Shown here: one piece after another, positions 12,263-25,900 of the stretch | Position numbering within the stretch: the first letter of the stretch is position 1 | How the letters are laid out: the number at the start of each line of letters is the position of its first letter | From: Rotaria macrura | Lineage: Eukaryota; Rotifera; Eurotatoria; Philodinida; Philodinidae | Direction of reading: 5' to 3' | NCBI GenBank assembly: GCA_900239685.1 | Contig: OENT01000042.1 | Location: forward strand, 218,045 to 282,044 | Length of the DNA stretch: 64,000 bases | Position numbers and translations under genes: made by a program | The notes under the pieces: generated by a model | What the model was told of the DNA's origin: nothing | What the model saw: the letters and a program-made list of their open reading frames with translations, nothing else | Databases searched by the model: none

Positions 12263-14770
12263 ATGCCGGGCACTGAGTTGATTGTCAATGTTGGCGACGA
12301 TGATGGCATCATAGATACACAACACATGGAAACAAGTCTATCATCGAAATCATCAAAAAATAAACGAACACGATTAACGTTTCCATTTGGAGCTTGGTAT
12401 AAATTATTTCTACTTTATAATTTAAAACTTAATATGTAATTTATGTGTTTTTTCCCCTTCGCAGTCGCGTATGCTCAGATTCGGCTACTGGAATTCATTA
12501 TGGAATTGCAACATGCGAAGGGTGTAAGGTAATGACAATGAGTCTGATGTAAATTAGATACACGGTGTACTTTAGTTTTGCTTTGATTTCAACTTCCTAG
12601 TACTTTACTACATGATGTGTATGAATATCCATTTTTTTTTCTTCTTAATATTTTAGGGATTTTTTAAACGAAGTATTTTGCGCAAGGAAAAATATCGTTG
12701 CTATTTCGATAATGCATGTCTAATTAATGTCGCGAATCGAAATCGTTGCAAGGCTTGTCGTTTTCGTCGATGTATTGACGAAGGCATGTCTGTTGATGGT
12801 AGGATTAAAATAGTACATTTAAAAATGTAGAAAAGCGAATACTATTGTATCTTTATTTTGTTAGGTGTAAAAATGGGTCGAATACCAAAGTTAGTTAAAG
12901 AACGAGCTTTAAAAGAGTTGAAAGAGCAAAAAATGAAAGAAGAAGCTGCCATAGCTAATGCTACTGATGGTGTCCATGGACGAGAATCATCATGTTCATC
13001 AATATCAGATCGTAGTATTGAAAATTATGATCCTAATACAATGGAAACAGGTAAGACACGTTTGGTTGTTTTTATTTTTGTGTAACTAACTCTCATAACT
13101 ATGATTAGATTCTATGGATTCACAAGCATTGTCTTCTCAAGGGCAACATGATGTGACAGATACACGTACAGACGACACTTTGGATAGAACACTAACGCCA
13201 CAACCATCACAGTATGAAGATCAAGTACATGTTTTAAATCACGTTCAATCGTCAACGGTTACAGCGAAGTTGTCACAATCACAAAATGACAACACACAAA
13301 GTCCAACATCGAAATCAACATCTAATCATCAAGTAAAAGAAAATACACAAACCATATATCGTACGAAATATCCAACATTCCTACCGGATGATTTTACCGT
13401 TGATGAAACAGTTGGCTTACCTTTATTAGAAACCGGTTTATTATCTAATGAAGTATTACAGCATGCTCGAACAATAGCAAATAAATTAAGTAAAGATTCA
13501 TTCGACTTAGCTATAGAACTCAACGATGATGAAGCGAAATTGATTCGGTAAATAAATTTATTTATCTATTAGAATATTTCGTAAAATATTAGTAATGAAA
13601 AGAAAAATATAGTCTAGAATTTAGCATGAGGATTTAACTTTTCGATAGTTGATTGAATTTTAAATGCTGACGTTTAATATTTATTATTTAGATATATTCG
13701 TCTTACGGTTTACAATATTTTTATTCGACGTTCAAAACGACTAAAGCAATTAATTAATCGAATGAATCAAATGATTTCACATAATATTCAAGAATATCCT
13801 GGAGATAATGCAACATTATCAGAATTCTTCAAAAGTGTTCAACGTACGTTATAAAACAATATGGCTCTTTGTCTTTTTTTCATGAGAATTAAATAAACTA
13901 TCCGTGCTTTTCTTCTCTATGCTTTTTTTTAGTGTGTTGTCAAGTATATACTCATGCAGCAGTTGTATACATTCAAGAGGTAATACAATTAAGAAAGATT
14001 TTCTTTTCTATTAACTCTCTGATTTCCAATGAAGATACCTGGTATAAAAAATATGGATTTGAAGACTCTTCAAAAACTGATATCTCAGCGACCATTCGAC
14101 CGTCTTTTAGTAAATAATTCTAATCAAATACACAAGATTGAATCTAAATATGTGCTGGTATTCTACTATTTTCTAGCTTAAATATCATCATTTGTATCAT
14201 GAAAATGGACAATCGTATTTTCTTGCTCCCAACGGTTTTCAAATCACTCGGTATTGGATGTGTCAATTTCATGGAAGTGAATTAACAGATGCCATATTTA
14301 ATTTTTGCCGACGTTTTCGTCAACTTAATCTTAGCGAAACAGAATCATCACTTATATTACCATTCCATCTGTGCTATTATGGTAACAGATTTTTCATTCA
14401 TCATTGTGTTTAAATTTAGTTTTCATATTTTTAGATGCATCAGTTGGAGATACTGATGTACCGAGGATATTACGATCTTGTTATTTCTACGCTCTTTATG
14501 TAGAATTATGTCATAACCGTGGTAAAACAGAAGGAAGAATAATGCTCAATAAAATATTACAAGTAGATTTTACAGGAAAGAAAAAATGTTTTTTGAATCT
14601 TGAAAGCTTATTTATAGGTGCTTGAATTACTCGACCCAATTGACGAACTTTTTCGAAAAGACGCTGCTTCACGTATACTGACAGGTACGATTTTATTCCA
14701 AACTTCAATATTAATTAAATTAATATAATCAATTAGTTAATTAACTAATTAATTCTTACTTTTAGTGTAA
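12263..14770 (+). CDS. nuclear receptor, NR1-like, 11 coding exons, about 563 aa
   Basis: Exons: 12263-12396, 12465-12528, 12657-12798, 12865-13050, 13109-13547, 13692-13843, 13933-13979, 14035-14157, 14177-14381, 14435-14562, 14618-14684, plus a 5-nt tail exon 14766-14770. The DNA-binding domain (about residues 45-110) has both zinc fingers: CRVC...CEGC and a second finger ending CKACRF. The P-box is CEGCKG, followed by FFKRS, and the carboxy-terminal extension reads GVKMGRIPK, as in NR1-type receptors (E75, Rev-erb, PPAR groups). A Ser/Thr/Gln-rich hinge (about 180-285) leads to a divergent ligand-binding domain with IPGIKNMDLKTLQKL and a possible AF-2-like PIDELF near the end. Expected role: nuclear, ligand- or redox-responsive transcription factor. 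The subfamily is not resolved. The last junction is uncertain: without it the frame runs on to a TAA at 14726-14728. Confidence 0.87.
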
Positions 14771-14811
14771 AACTCTGGTGAAATGTAAATAGAAGATTTT
14801 CGTTCAATTAA

Positions 14812-14844
<33 letters not shown>

Positions 14845-17800
14845 GATCTCAACATTGACAATGAAGAAAAAAACTTTGTTCAAATGTGTATTTTTTTCTT
14901 CTATTTTTCTGTTGTTTTTGTTGTTGTCCACTTTTTAAAGTATTGCGATTGTTGCTTTTTTCTTTTCTATGTAAATCTATGTAGAGAACGAAACTGCAGT
15001 ACATATATTTCTTTTTACTATTTATTCCGGTTTATAAGAGACGAAAAAAAGATTGATTGAAGCTGTTAGATTTCTTTATAAATTTTATTATTACAACAAT
15101 CTTTTACGACTTCATTTACATTGATTTCGAAATGAAATCCTATGATTTAGTTATATAGATGGAATTTTTTCTACTTTAAAAGTGCATTACTTCGCAGTTG
15201 AGAATAGGACATGAATAGTGAAACCATGATCATACTGTACTATGTCAATATGAGATATGCTGATGACCACTCAAAAGATTAACAATACAATTTAATCTTA
15301 TGTTGATTAATACAAGTGTTAGTCGAGCTTATAAACAGCATAACACGTTGACAGAAATCCTTTTAACTATTCAAGGTGATTAAAAGACGTATGATGTATT
15401 TGCTATGAAAGAATCTCTTTGTGTTGTCTTGTTTTTATGATAGAGAAGCACAAAATTACTCTTTTATTATTGTCAACGGATATTACATCTCTTTTATTTT
15501 TCCATTCAATCTAGAATTCATTCATGGCTAGTCAGTGTGTTTTCCATGAAACGTTTTTATTCATGAAAAACAAACTAACAAATTTCCTCTTTGACGTATG
15601 TAAATAAATCGCTGGATGTCATCATGGCAATCAAGTATTTAGGCCATGATGGATTAGATCTTTCAGATGTTCACATCAAATATCCAAAAAACAAAAAGTT
15701 CATTTGCAACGGAATCAATAAGCATACTGAGTACATGACTTTTGTTTTCTATTTATTTATGAACAGTAAATATTTTCAATCATATTATCACCATCGTCAT
15801 TTTCACGATACAACATACATATAAAATCATGTTTTTATCTATGTTTACTATATATATTCTAGTGTTATTTTTATGTGCTGTCATTTTGCCTTAGTGATGA
15901 CGTAAACTTAATCATGACTTTTTTTCGTATTAATTAAGATAATAGAAAGTTTTGCATAAGTGTATTTATTTTAAAAAAAACAATTCTACTAGAACTTGAG
16001 CATTTACAAGAAAGTTAAGTAGTTGCATAATGCTAACCTAGTTTTAACTACTCACTATCAATTTTAATACAGTTTTGACAGATGTACTAAAAATAATTTT
16101 TTTTATAATTACGCAGAGTGTTCTTTTTTTTCCTCTACATCTGATTGTATCTATATTGGTCTATATTGAAATTCAAATTAGGTGTCAACATAGAGAAATC
16201 TTCGAAGCTGCAGCTCCATTATTGTTTTCAACTAATCGTGAATGTTCTAGGAAAGAAAAAGAGAAAAGAAATACTTTACTCATTGTGAATGTCATTCAAT
16301 TGACAGTTGGATAATTGAGAATGATCTATGGTCGGAAACAAATTTTAATTACGGTTTTAGTTGAGAACATTGATATTTCAGACAATGTTTTACAAAAGTG
16401 CATAATTGATTAGCATTGAATAGAGTTTACTAAATATAAATTTTAATTTGAAATTGTGATATTTTTCAATGAGAACTCTAATGAATCTTGATTATGAGTA
16501 TTTTCTTATCAACAATAAGTCATTTCTATTGTACTTGCGTAGTCAAATTGATAAAAAACCTTTTAGCTTCGTTATACATCAGTAAAAAGTTCTTCTAAAA
16601 GGAAAACTAAATGATTTATACGAGTCATACTGTTTGGAACGTCTTATTTTCGTTTGAATAAAACATTAAAGATAAATCGAAAGTTATAATATTCGACCGA
16701 CAAACTTAAAATAGAATGCTAAGTCCACTTAATTCTATTAAGATTAAAAGCAAAAGAAGTAGATAGCTTCATCATTTACATAATTCTGTAAGACTTCATG
16801 GAAGAATATTTTAAATTGGTTATTGATTGTACGCTAACGCTTCATCTCTACATGTATTAATAGAAAAAGTAAATTATAGCTATTTATATTTAGATAGTAA
16901 TCCAGAACAAATATTTGTTGAATAATATTGGATGTTTCATATCATATGAATAGAAAAATTTACGTGACAGGCAATATTGAATATGACCTTTGAATTAATA
17001 ATTCTATTTGACAGAGCTGAATAGCAACGTCTCAGTGCAAAGAAACATTCTAGGTATTAAACACATGCAGGCTACAACTTGAAAATGATTGATGACGAAA
17101 CATATTAAACTTTAATTTTGTTTTCATCGTCTAATTTGAATGTTTCGAGGAAATTGCTCTTTAATTTTATTCTTGAAGAAAATCAAAATAGAACAACTAA
17201 TATCATTGATCTTTATCAAAATCCTATCATTAAAATTGATCTTTCAAAATAAGACAAGGTCTGGATTGTTGGAAAAGTTCTGTTTATTACATCTAGACGA
17301 AATACATCATTAATATGCAATTCTTTTATATTATATGCCTAATATGTTATTTCTAGCATTGAATTGATAAGGCTTTCTTCTTATAATTTGTTTTAGAATC
17401 TTGTACTTCATTTCAATTACAATCGCATGAGAATATTAAAGATCTCTATCGAATAATAATTTATTACATGCTGTACTTCTATATGGTTTTCATCATGCAT
17501 GGAAATATTTGCTCGAAATAAATGTTTTTAAATAAAAGAAAAAGTTTACTATTACAATGTTTAAATGCTCTAAATTTATGAATAAATTTTCTTGAAATAA
17601 ATTCATGAGGGTCATCATGAAAAACCTTCTACATGTAACAAGAATATAAGACAAAACTAGTGAAATGTATCGAGAAAAGAAAATGTCAAAGTCGTCTCGA
17701 TGGTATATTACAAAAAAAAAGTGCAAAGCTTATAAGCTAATCGGGTTAGTTGAAATGCATCAAATTAAGTAACACATCTTTTCTGGGTCACTAGTTTGAC

Positions 17801-20800
17801 ATGAAAAAAAATTCTAGTACGCGTTTTATCTAACGAGTGCTTGAGAGCAATTTTCTTCTTCTTGTTGAATAAAAAAAAAACTTTGTTACATAATTGAAAA
17901 ACATTACCATTTTGCGTACATGTGAACTTTTTTTGACAAATAGAATTCTATTAATAATAAATCTTTTAATGATAGAAAACAAAAGTCAATTATTTCTTTC
18001 TCATGCGCCATGCTTTGACATATTTGAAAGACTCGGGATATGAAAAATAATTAATATGGTTAACATGTGACTTAACTTAGATATTTTTCAACCTAACCGT
18101 TCACTATATCAACATCAATTTGTAAAACATCTTTATTAAATATAAGAAATATCAAGTCGGTTATATGTTCATAAGAATTTACTCAATTTAAATTCATATT
18201 TTCAATTCGATTACTATCATATCAATTTTCTATAAGATGTTATCGTACGAGGGAGGTGACAAGATATAGTACGATACGAATATGCTTGAATAATCTTCTG
18301 CTATTTTAGTGTGATTATTTTTGCCTTGAAACTTACTCAGCTCTCTATACTAACTGAATGTTTTTCTTATATTCAGAGAATAATCTAATACTAAAAAAAA
18401 TGAAAGAAAACAGCAACTTCTTTCCTTCGGGGTATCTCAGAAAGATTATTCGTTGAATGAATTCGTATATATTCAATACGAAAAATAACTTTTGTATTTA
18501 TTTATAATGAAAAATGATCTCATATTTAGTTGTATTGAAGTAGTAGTCGATTGTATCATTTTAAATCTCTTATTGAAATGCAATGTATCTATTTTGATTA
18601 TTTGTTTATGCGTAATCGAATCATCTATAGATTCCATTGGATAAATGATAATATGTTGTTGTTTGAGCTACATGTTCATCCAACACTTAGATATAATGAA
18701 CTGGAAACACAGTTCTTCTTTCTATAGCATACTTACATTCCGAATGAAAATACTTCTAGCATGTTAAACAAGCTTTTAAGAACCTTCTTGAACATGATTA
18801 TTACAATAAAATTCAAAGAATCTTATTCTATGAGTATTCTATCGAAGTAAGCATTTATATATTTCGTCAAAATCCTATTCTCGTCTTATCAACATCGATG
18901 TATACATTTGAAAAACAGAAATAATAACGTATTGAAACAGATTTTTAGCAAGTCGAATTTGCTTTTCAACCATCAGATAATATTACCGATTCGGTAAGAA
19001 TCAGTAGTTCTTACAACGATTTCTTTTACAAGACAAAGAAAAGAGGTATTTTTTTTGTCGAGTTTATTTAGAATGATTTGCTTGAATTAAAATGTTCAGA
19101 AAAGAAAATGTTTACAATAGGAGATGTTTATGGTTAATATGACAAATCAGAATGAAAGTCTAACATATTTACAGTCCTCGTATAGCCTACAGCACAGTTA
19201 TTATGACATTTTATTTTTTACTATGAAGCATACAGCGCTTAAAGTAGTTTCAAAATGACACCGACATATAAATGTATTTGTTGATAGGGAAGTATTTTGA
19301 AATTCACTTCCGTTCGTTATATATGATCCTTTTTCATAAGTATTCCATTAAAAATTAATAATGAAAATATCCGTTCAAAAAACTAATTGTGTTTGTCGTT
19401 CTTCTTAATGTAAAAAAAATTAACAATAAAAAAATTTCATCGAACAAAAGTTAAGTCGTTTGTAAACGTTAAAAAATATATATTTATCTTTGGAAAAAAA
19501 AATCAAGAAAGGAATTACTTCAATCAAAATATATATTCAAGTCAAAAATGTCATGTTCACGAACAGATCACTTGAATTAACGGCAAGAATAGTTCTATGT
19601 TTCAACAAATGAGTTTTGCCAATGTCATAGAAAATATGCGATGTTACATCGAGAAAACGAAGTATATCACAATGACAGTTGCTTTCAAATGTCAATTAAA
19701 ATTACGATCTATTTCTCGTGTTGTCTCCTTATTAAAGTGCAATACTCATTCTTCGTTTTTTGAGTGCACGACGATATTTGAAAAAAATAACGATTTCAAT
19801 CGAAACAGTATAGATATTCTAGAAGTGTTTCATGGCCTTTTTTACTGAACTATTTTCATAGATTGATTGATTAAAGTAGAGCATCACACTCAGAGACATG
19901 TTGACTATAAATTTTCACCTAGAGAAATTCATGCTAGAATAATCTTTGAAAATATCTTTCCGAGAAACAATTCTTCCAGGTAAAAGTGTCCTTGAACTGT
20001 ATGATCCGTGTTGTATGAAAGTGTCTTTCATATAGGTATTTTTAGTTCGACTAATGATGGCGCTAGTTGTAAAAATGTGTTTTCATCTTAATTTTCCCTA
20101 TTGTGTAAAAGAATTAGTCAGAAATTTTCAAAAGCCAGATTTTTCTAATTTATTCAACTGTTTCAATATGCAAAAACATAATATCATGTTAGCACTGCTA
20201 TGTGAATTTAGTGTATCGAATTGTATATGATGATTACATAACAGTTGCATCTATTTTTCTGATATAAATATTGTTGAATACAGAAAGAAACTATAGAGTG
20301 TACCAAACATCAAAGATTTTCACTGTTCTACTTCCTCAATTGTTTTTTCTCCTGGTTACATAATGAGACTTAACGAACGATTTAAAAGTCGTGTCAACAT
20401 GAGGCATCCAAATGTATATCAATGAAGTTGACACTGTTCAAGATCCGATTGTTCAAATAAGTATAGTTCGATATAAAATCATACAAGTTCAATATTGATG
20501 AACAAATAATTACATAATCAGTTCAACAATCACCAAATTACAGCGAATAACTTTTTCAGCAAGACATTCTCTTATTTTCTTCTGAATAAATAATAGATTC
20601 ATATTCATACCGTTCATACATATTTAATACTACATGATATATAAATATGATCATCAAGACTTAATCATATTTGATTGAAATGATATTTTAGGAACATGGT
20701 AATTTACAAAATCTCTTCAAGAATCCTTTAGATTGTTAATCATAGTCTCTCCTCACGAACTATTTTACTGTGATGAGTAATTTGAAAAGTTTCTAGACAA

Positions 20801-22073
20801 TAGTTTTCCTTCGCCTTTCTTTTTTGACTATATGAAACTATATCAGAAGAATCAAAACCTATGGATTCGATCCAGAATTTCGTATTCTTTTCTAAGATGT
20901 TTGTGAGCAAGTGAATAGTTGAATGTCCTGAAAAATTGATTTTCAAGACGAAAAAACAAATATTCAGTACTCGCGTAAGTTCCTTTGTAAATTAAATAAA
21001 AGTGAATCATGTTAACAATTTCATAGAATAGACAATTCTTTTCAAAAATTTCATGTTCAACTAACAAGTAGCATTTTCTCAGACACCACTTTCTACATGA
21101 AAACACAGTTTGATTGAAAAGTTCATTTGTCAAAAAGCGATTGCCATGAGAAATCAAAGTACTGGCATAGTACATTTCGTAGAGTAGAATTCCGTCTATC
21201 GTGGGATATATATTAACAATGTTTATAATCTTAAATTTCTGAATCTCTATTCGGAAAGAACATCAAATTCTGGTTTTTAACCGCTAGATTTTGATTCTTC
21301 TGATATAGATGAAAAACACGATCGAAATTAATCATATGAAATAACTTTCGTATTACAACCTATTCAAAATTAATTAATTTTAAACAAGGAATACTTGTTA
21401 CTGAGATGATTATGTAACATTTTTTTAAAATTCATTCTTCTCGTTTCTTAATTCAACTATTCAAATATGTTCATAACGAAGCCTGAGAAGACAAATGTCT
21501 TGTATCGTAAAATAAATTGAATCTTTCATTTCTTCAAGTCAACATCTGTATTTTTTATTCTATTCGAGCAGACATGACATGTAATGTTTGTGATGTCTTT
21601 TCTTGAGACCATTGACTGTAAAGTGTTGTGATTGAATTTAAGAATTTATGTCGAATCGATCACAAAAAACAAATCCTATTTCAATTATTATAGTACAAAT
21701 CAATATAAATCATTTCAATATTCTAATTCTATTATGAATAATAGAAATCAATCAAAAATGTTTTTATTAAACATTTCTTGTAAATTTCAAAAAAAAACCA
21801 AACAACAATTAAATCCTTAATAAATTTTTATATATTCAAAACAAAAGAAAACATTTTCTGTTTTATATTAATAAATAATAATAGCTGTTTTATTTCGTTG
21901 ACATATTATAATTGAAGTAGAACAGAACATACTCTTGTCAAAAAGAAAAATAACATGTACTTCAATAGCAACTTTGTTGTATCTACCTTCTTGATAGAAT
22001 GTTTTTTTTACATCAGAGATGAAAACAACTAGTAAAATAAAACAATTAAAATGATAATAGAGATCAGTGCTGC
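14771..22073. other. 7.3-kb AT-rich spacer without recognised genes
   Basis: I found no exon with family similarity and no convincing splice-linked ORF on either strand. The longest open frames (for example about 107 codons on the minus strand at 20852-21175 and 83 codons at 19597-19848) have no recognisable motif and no partner exons. The 3' UTR of the nuclear receptor should occupy the first part. Distal regulatory DNA is possible but not visible. Confidence 0.4.
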
Positions 22074-22077
22074 TTAA

Positions 22078-22940
22078 GGCCCCCGCCCTCATAAGTCGAT
22101 TTTCGTCAAAGAAATTCCAAATCGGCTGAAATTTTCAGGATATGTTAGGACTGAAGCGGGTAGCCTACGATAAAAATTTCACCCCGAAATATGCAAGTTT
22201 AAGGAAGTTATAAGGTGAACACTGGTTTAAAATGATCCATTTTCCATCCTACTAATTTTGCCTTCAACTATGTTTTTTCGAAACATTTTTTTTACCATTC
22301 GATAGAGCATGCAAAGACGCAGAGCATCTCGTGCTCCGATTTTTGAAAAAACTTTTTTTATGCCCAAAAAAGTTTCCACAACTCAAACTCCGTGAAAAAA
22401 AGCCAAAAATCTGCAAGTGAATTTTGTAGGCGATCTTTTTTGGACATGAAAAAAAGCTTTTTCAAAAATCGGAGCACGAGATGCCCTGCGTCTTTGCATG
22501 CTCTATCGAATGGTAAAAATTAATTTCCGAAAAAACATAGTTGAAGGCAAAATAACTAGGATGGAAAATTGAAAAACATGATTGTGAGAGAAACATAAAA
22601 ACATTTTTTCGAAAATTTTTTGCTGTTTTTTTAAATTTTCTCAATTTTCACGCGGTTTTTGAGGATTTAACTTATCTCGTCATGCGTAACTTTTAATTAT
22701 GCACACGCCCAGTGCTTAATTAATTATTAATTAATTAATTAATTAATCAGTAGTTAGAAATCAAAGACCTAATTTTAAAAAAAAACCATTTTTGACATAG
22801 AGGACCTCTCAGAGATCACTAAAAATTTCAGTCAAAAAATGGTGTTTGGAAAAAAAACTATAGTGATTCTGAAAGAGCAGAACATGGGCTATCACCTCAT
22901 GGTGTTATCTTAATTTTCATTTTCTNGGGGGGGGGGGGCC
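22078..22940. mobile_element. non-autonomous DNA transposon, TTAA target duplication, 863 bp
   Basis: TTAA at 22074-22077 and at 22941-22944 flank an element whose ends are inverted copies: the left end begins GGCCCCCGCCC, and the right end read on the other strand begins GGCCCCC followed by a C run. TTAA duplication with short C/G-rich ends is the habit of piggyBac- and Kolobok-type elements. No transposase frame is present, so it would need enzyme from elsewhere. Most of the centre is a long inverted repeat (see the separate entry), and a TTAA/ATTA-rich run lies near 22719-22746. The right end contains the only N of the window (22926) beside a 12-G run, so its exact sequence is uncertain. 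The superfamily call is inference. Confidence 0.6.
22239..22569. repeat. long hairpin inside the TTAA element
   Basis: The arm 22239-22372 is the near-perfect reverse complement of 22435-22569, with a 62-nt loop. The shared core includes ACCATTCGATAGAGCATGC and the segment reading GCATCTCGTGCTCCGA. Only a few mismatches separate the arms, so a transcript through here would fold into a stem of about 130 bp. The open frame on the minus strand at 22462-22644 is just one arm of the hairpin and is not a gene. Confidence 0.85.
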
Positions 22941-22944
22941 TTAA

Positions 22945-25900
22945 TAGTTATCTCTTCTAGTACGACAACCCATTGACAAGAGAATAAATCGATTTGAATT
23001 TAAGCAACAAAAAAAAACATAACTTACACATGATAGATCTATTCTACATTTTCAAGAATGGTTCTCCTCGATGACATCCAATGTGACTAATTTTGTACAC
23101 TGTAGTATTAAAATACAATGATGTCATGTCGAGTGTACTATTAATAGAATGAATATCAATTTTTCATCGGCATTTTCAGCATTAGGTGGAAAAAAATGTG
23201 AGACTTTTATAATTATAGTTTCAAAACGATCATCATTTTTCTCGTTTAGTTTTCAGTTACACTGGAAAGCTCATTTTGATATAATTATCATAGTGGAATG
23301 TCGGAGAAGTTAAACACTATAATAGAATCTATTAATCATCGTAATAGAGAAAACATTAGTGGATTACATAACAGTAGAAAAAGTACGGTATTATTTCATC
23401 AATCCATAGGTTTCGATCTATTCCACAACCGTTGTACTAATCTTAATTTTGAGCTTCGAAATCATTCATAAGTTAGTACAACAATATGTATTAACATTCT
23501 AAAAAAACACAAATTATACGTAAATATATGTTTTCTTCAACTTTCAAAACATCTCTATTGTCTAGATAGAGAATTTTGTGTAGATTTTATTAATATGTTC
23601 TTTACGAAATTGGCATTTATCCTTCTCTTATACTATTAATGATACTGGATACTAGAAAAACATGATTTCCTCAACTACAATTTTTGCCTGATTAAGAAGA
23701 ATTATTTAGTTCAGAAATTTCTTCTAGTTACGAAGCGATGCAGATGCAGAATATGTCGATGTATCTGGTGGTGTTTGGATCAATTTCTAAGTTTAATTCT
23801 TCTGCTCTTTTCGTTTACCAATTTTCTCAAAACTTGGTTTTACAAAGGCCTAATGTTTTTAATATCAAGAGCTGAATTCCTATTTTTGAAGTTAATCATG
23901 AAAATGAACAATACAGCGGTGTTTAGGATGGAGAAATTTCATCCACAAATTTGGTATTGAGTATCAAAAATAGATACGCCATTGTTCTTTACAATACTAC
24001 AGATGACTAGTGTATGACATAACCATTGAACAAAGAAAACTTACACTTTATTTCAGTAAAATGCTGAGTAAATTATGTTTTTGTGGTATCAAGTACCTTT
24101 GATATTACAAGAGAAGGACAAATGTTAGCTTTCTAAAGAACATATCAATAAAATCTAAACGAAATTTTCTCATCCAATCTAGCTTCAGAAAACAGCCTAT
24201 CAAATTCTTCAGTGCCATCCATTATGTTCAAAACGAATTGAAATGTTCAAGAAGGTTTTAATATGTCTTCTTCATTGAAGGCTCTTTGTAAATAAATTTG
24301 ATGCATCGATAACAAAAAGAACGTAATCGTTTTTTGTAACCATGAAGATCCAATCTACCATCTTAATAATCTTATTTTTTTCAAAAAAAAAAAAGGTGTT
24401 GCCCTTTGTCACTGATTAAAATGGAACCTTCATGTATCGTTACATAACATATTATGTATATGCAAACCTGAACTTGACTCTCATTTTTTTTCGTTCACCA
24501 CAAACGAGAATGATAATTTTAAAACATAATGGCGTCGTTGAAAAATTAATTTTAGAAAAGCTATCGTTACTAATGATCAACTTTTCAATTTAATTCATTT
24601 AAATATTTTACCTGTAACTACCATACATAAGAATAACGTGAATGAGATATGATATTCATCGATGAACTCACTCAATAAGACAATTTCTTTCTAAAACAGA
24701 CATCTATCTACAATCACCCTATTCTTATAACTATTTTCATCTATGTACCATTATTATCTCTTTCGTTCGATTCTATTTTGTAGATATTAGTTTTTTTTTC
24801 AATTAAGAATGAATCAATTTCAACCCCAACGAATTTTGAATCATGACGTTTATATGATAAGAATGAAAAAAAACGTGGAATTCACAACTTGTATTACAAG
24901 ACTGAGATAGATGAAAATCTATTTTCAAAACAATTGGCATCAATCTGTTCACAATTTCCTTTGTTCTTTGTATAGAAGCAATAAAAAGAAATCGTTAACA
25001 TTGTTGATTTATATTTCTACAGGCAAAATTATTGAGAATGGTAAATGAACAGAATATGAAGTTGACTATGTACATCTGTTATCTTCATAATTGTCGATGA
25101 TAAAAAAAAGTTTAATTTAACGGACGTGCAGATGAGTCACGACCTCTATGTCGATGCCTCGATAAACAATCGAATAATGTGTAATTTATTTTAGGACTTA
25201 AGACGTTTATTATGTCAAAACAAATTCTTTCTCGAAGTTTCCCCTTGCAGATTAACTTGAATGATCGAATTATGATACACAAGTAGATGTGGTAATCAAA
25301 TCAAAAACAGAGAACAATGCATAAAAAATTATGTGTAGTTGACTTTGTACTATTCATAAACTATTAATCAATTTAAAAATAAAAAGAATGAAAAGATACA
25401 TCAGTATTTATTCTTGGCGGAAAACCACAAAAGTAGTGCTAACAAATGAAGTTGCTAAATTTCGACATCATGAAGTTTGTTTTCTTTTCTAACAAGATAA
25501 AATCTCCTTATTGCATTAGCTTGGGACGTTTCTATTCTCATCGTTTTATTGTGTATCAAGTCATTTTCGTTTAAACAGCTATCAACCATAGAATAATAGA
25601 ACAATACATTCATAGTTCATTTTTCTTGTCTCTTGATATTTATCTATAATTGTGATAATCACTAACACATCGTTGTATTTCTCAATTTCGAATATTTGTT
25701 TATTGAAAATACAATATTTTCTGAAGAATAAAATATTCATATAGTGTTAGTTTGGCATGAGACTTCAACATGTTCTATACAAATGATTATCGTTGACATA
25801 GTTGAGTGTAACATTTGAAGGCATTATACTGTACAAAAATAGTAGTTATTCATTCTAAATAAATATAATTCAAAATATATATACAATATTCAACAATTCT

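Noticed and set aside
20852..21175. Open frame of 107 codons on the minus strand
   Set aside because: No recognisable motif, no splice partner and composition like the surrounding AT-rich DNA.
22462..22644. Open frame of 60 codons on the minus strand
   Set aside because: It is one arm of the hairpin in the TTAA element plus A/T-rich sequence.
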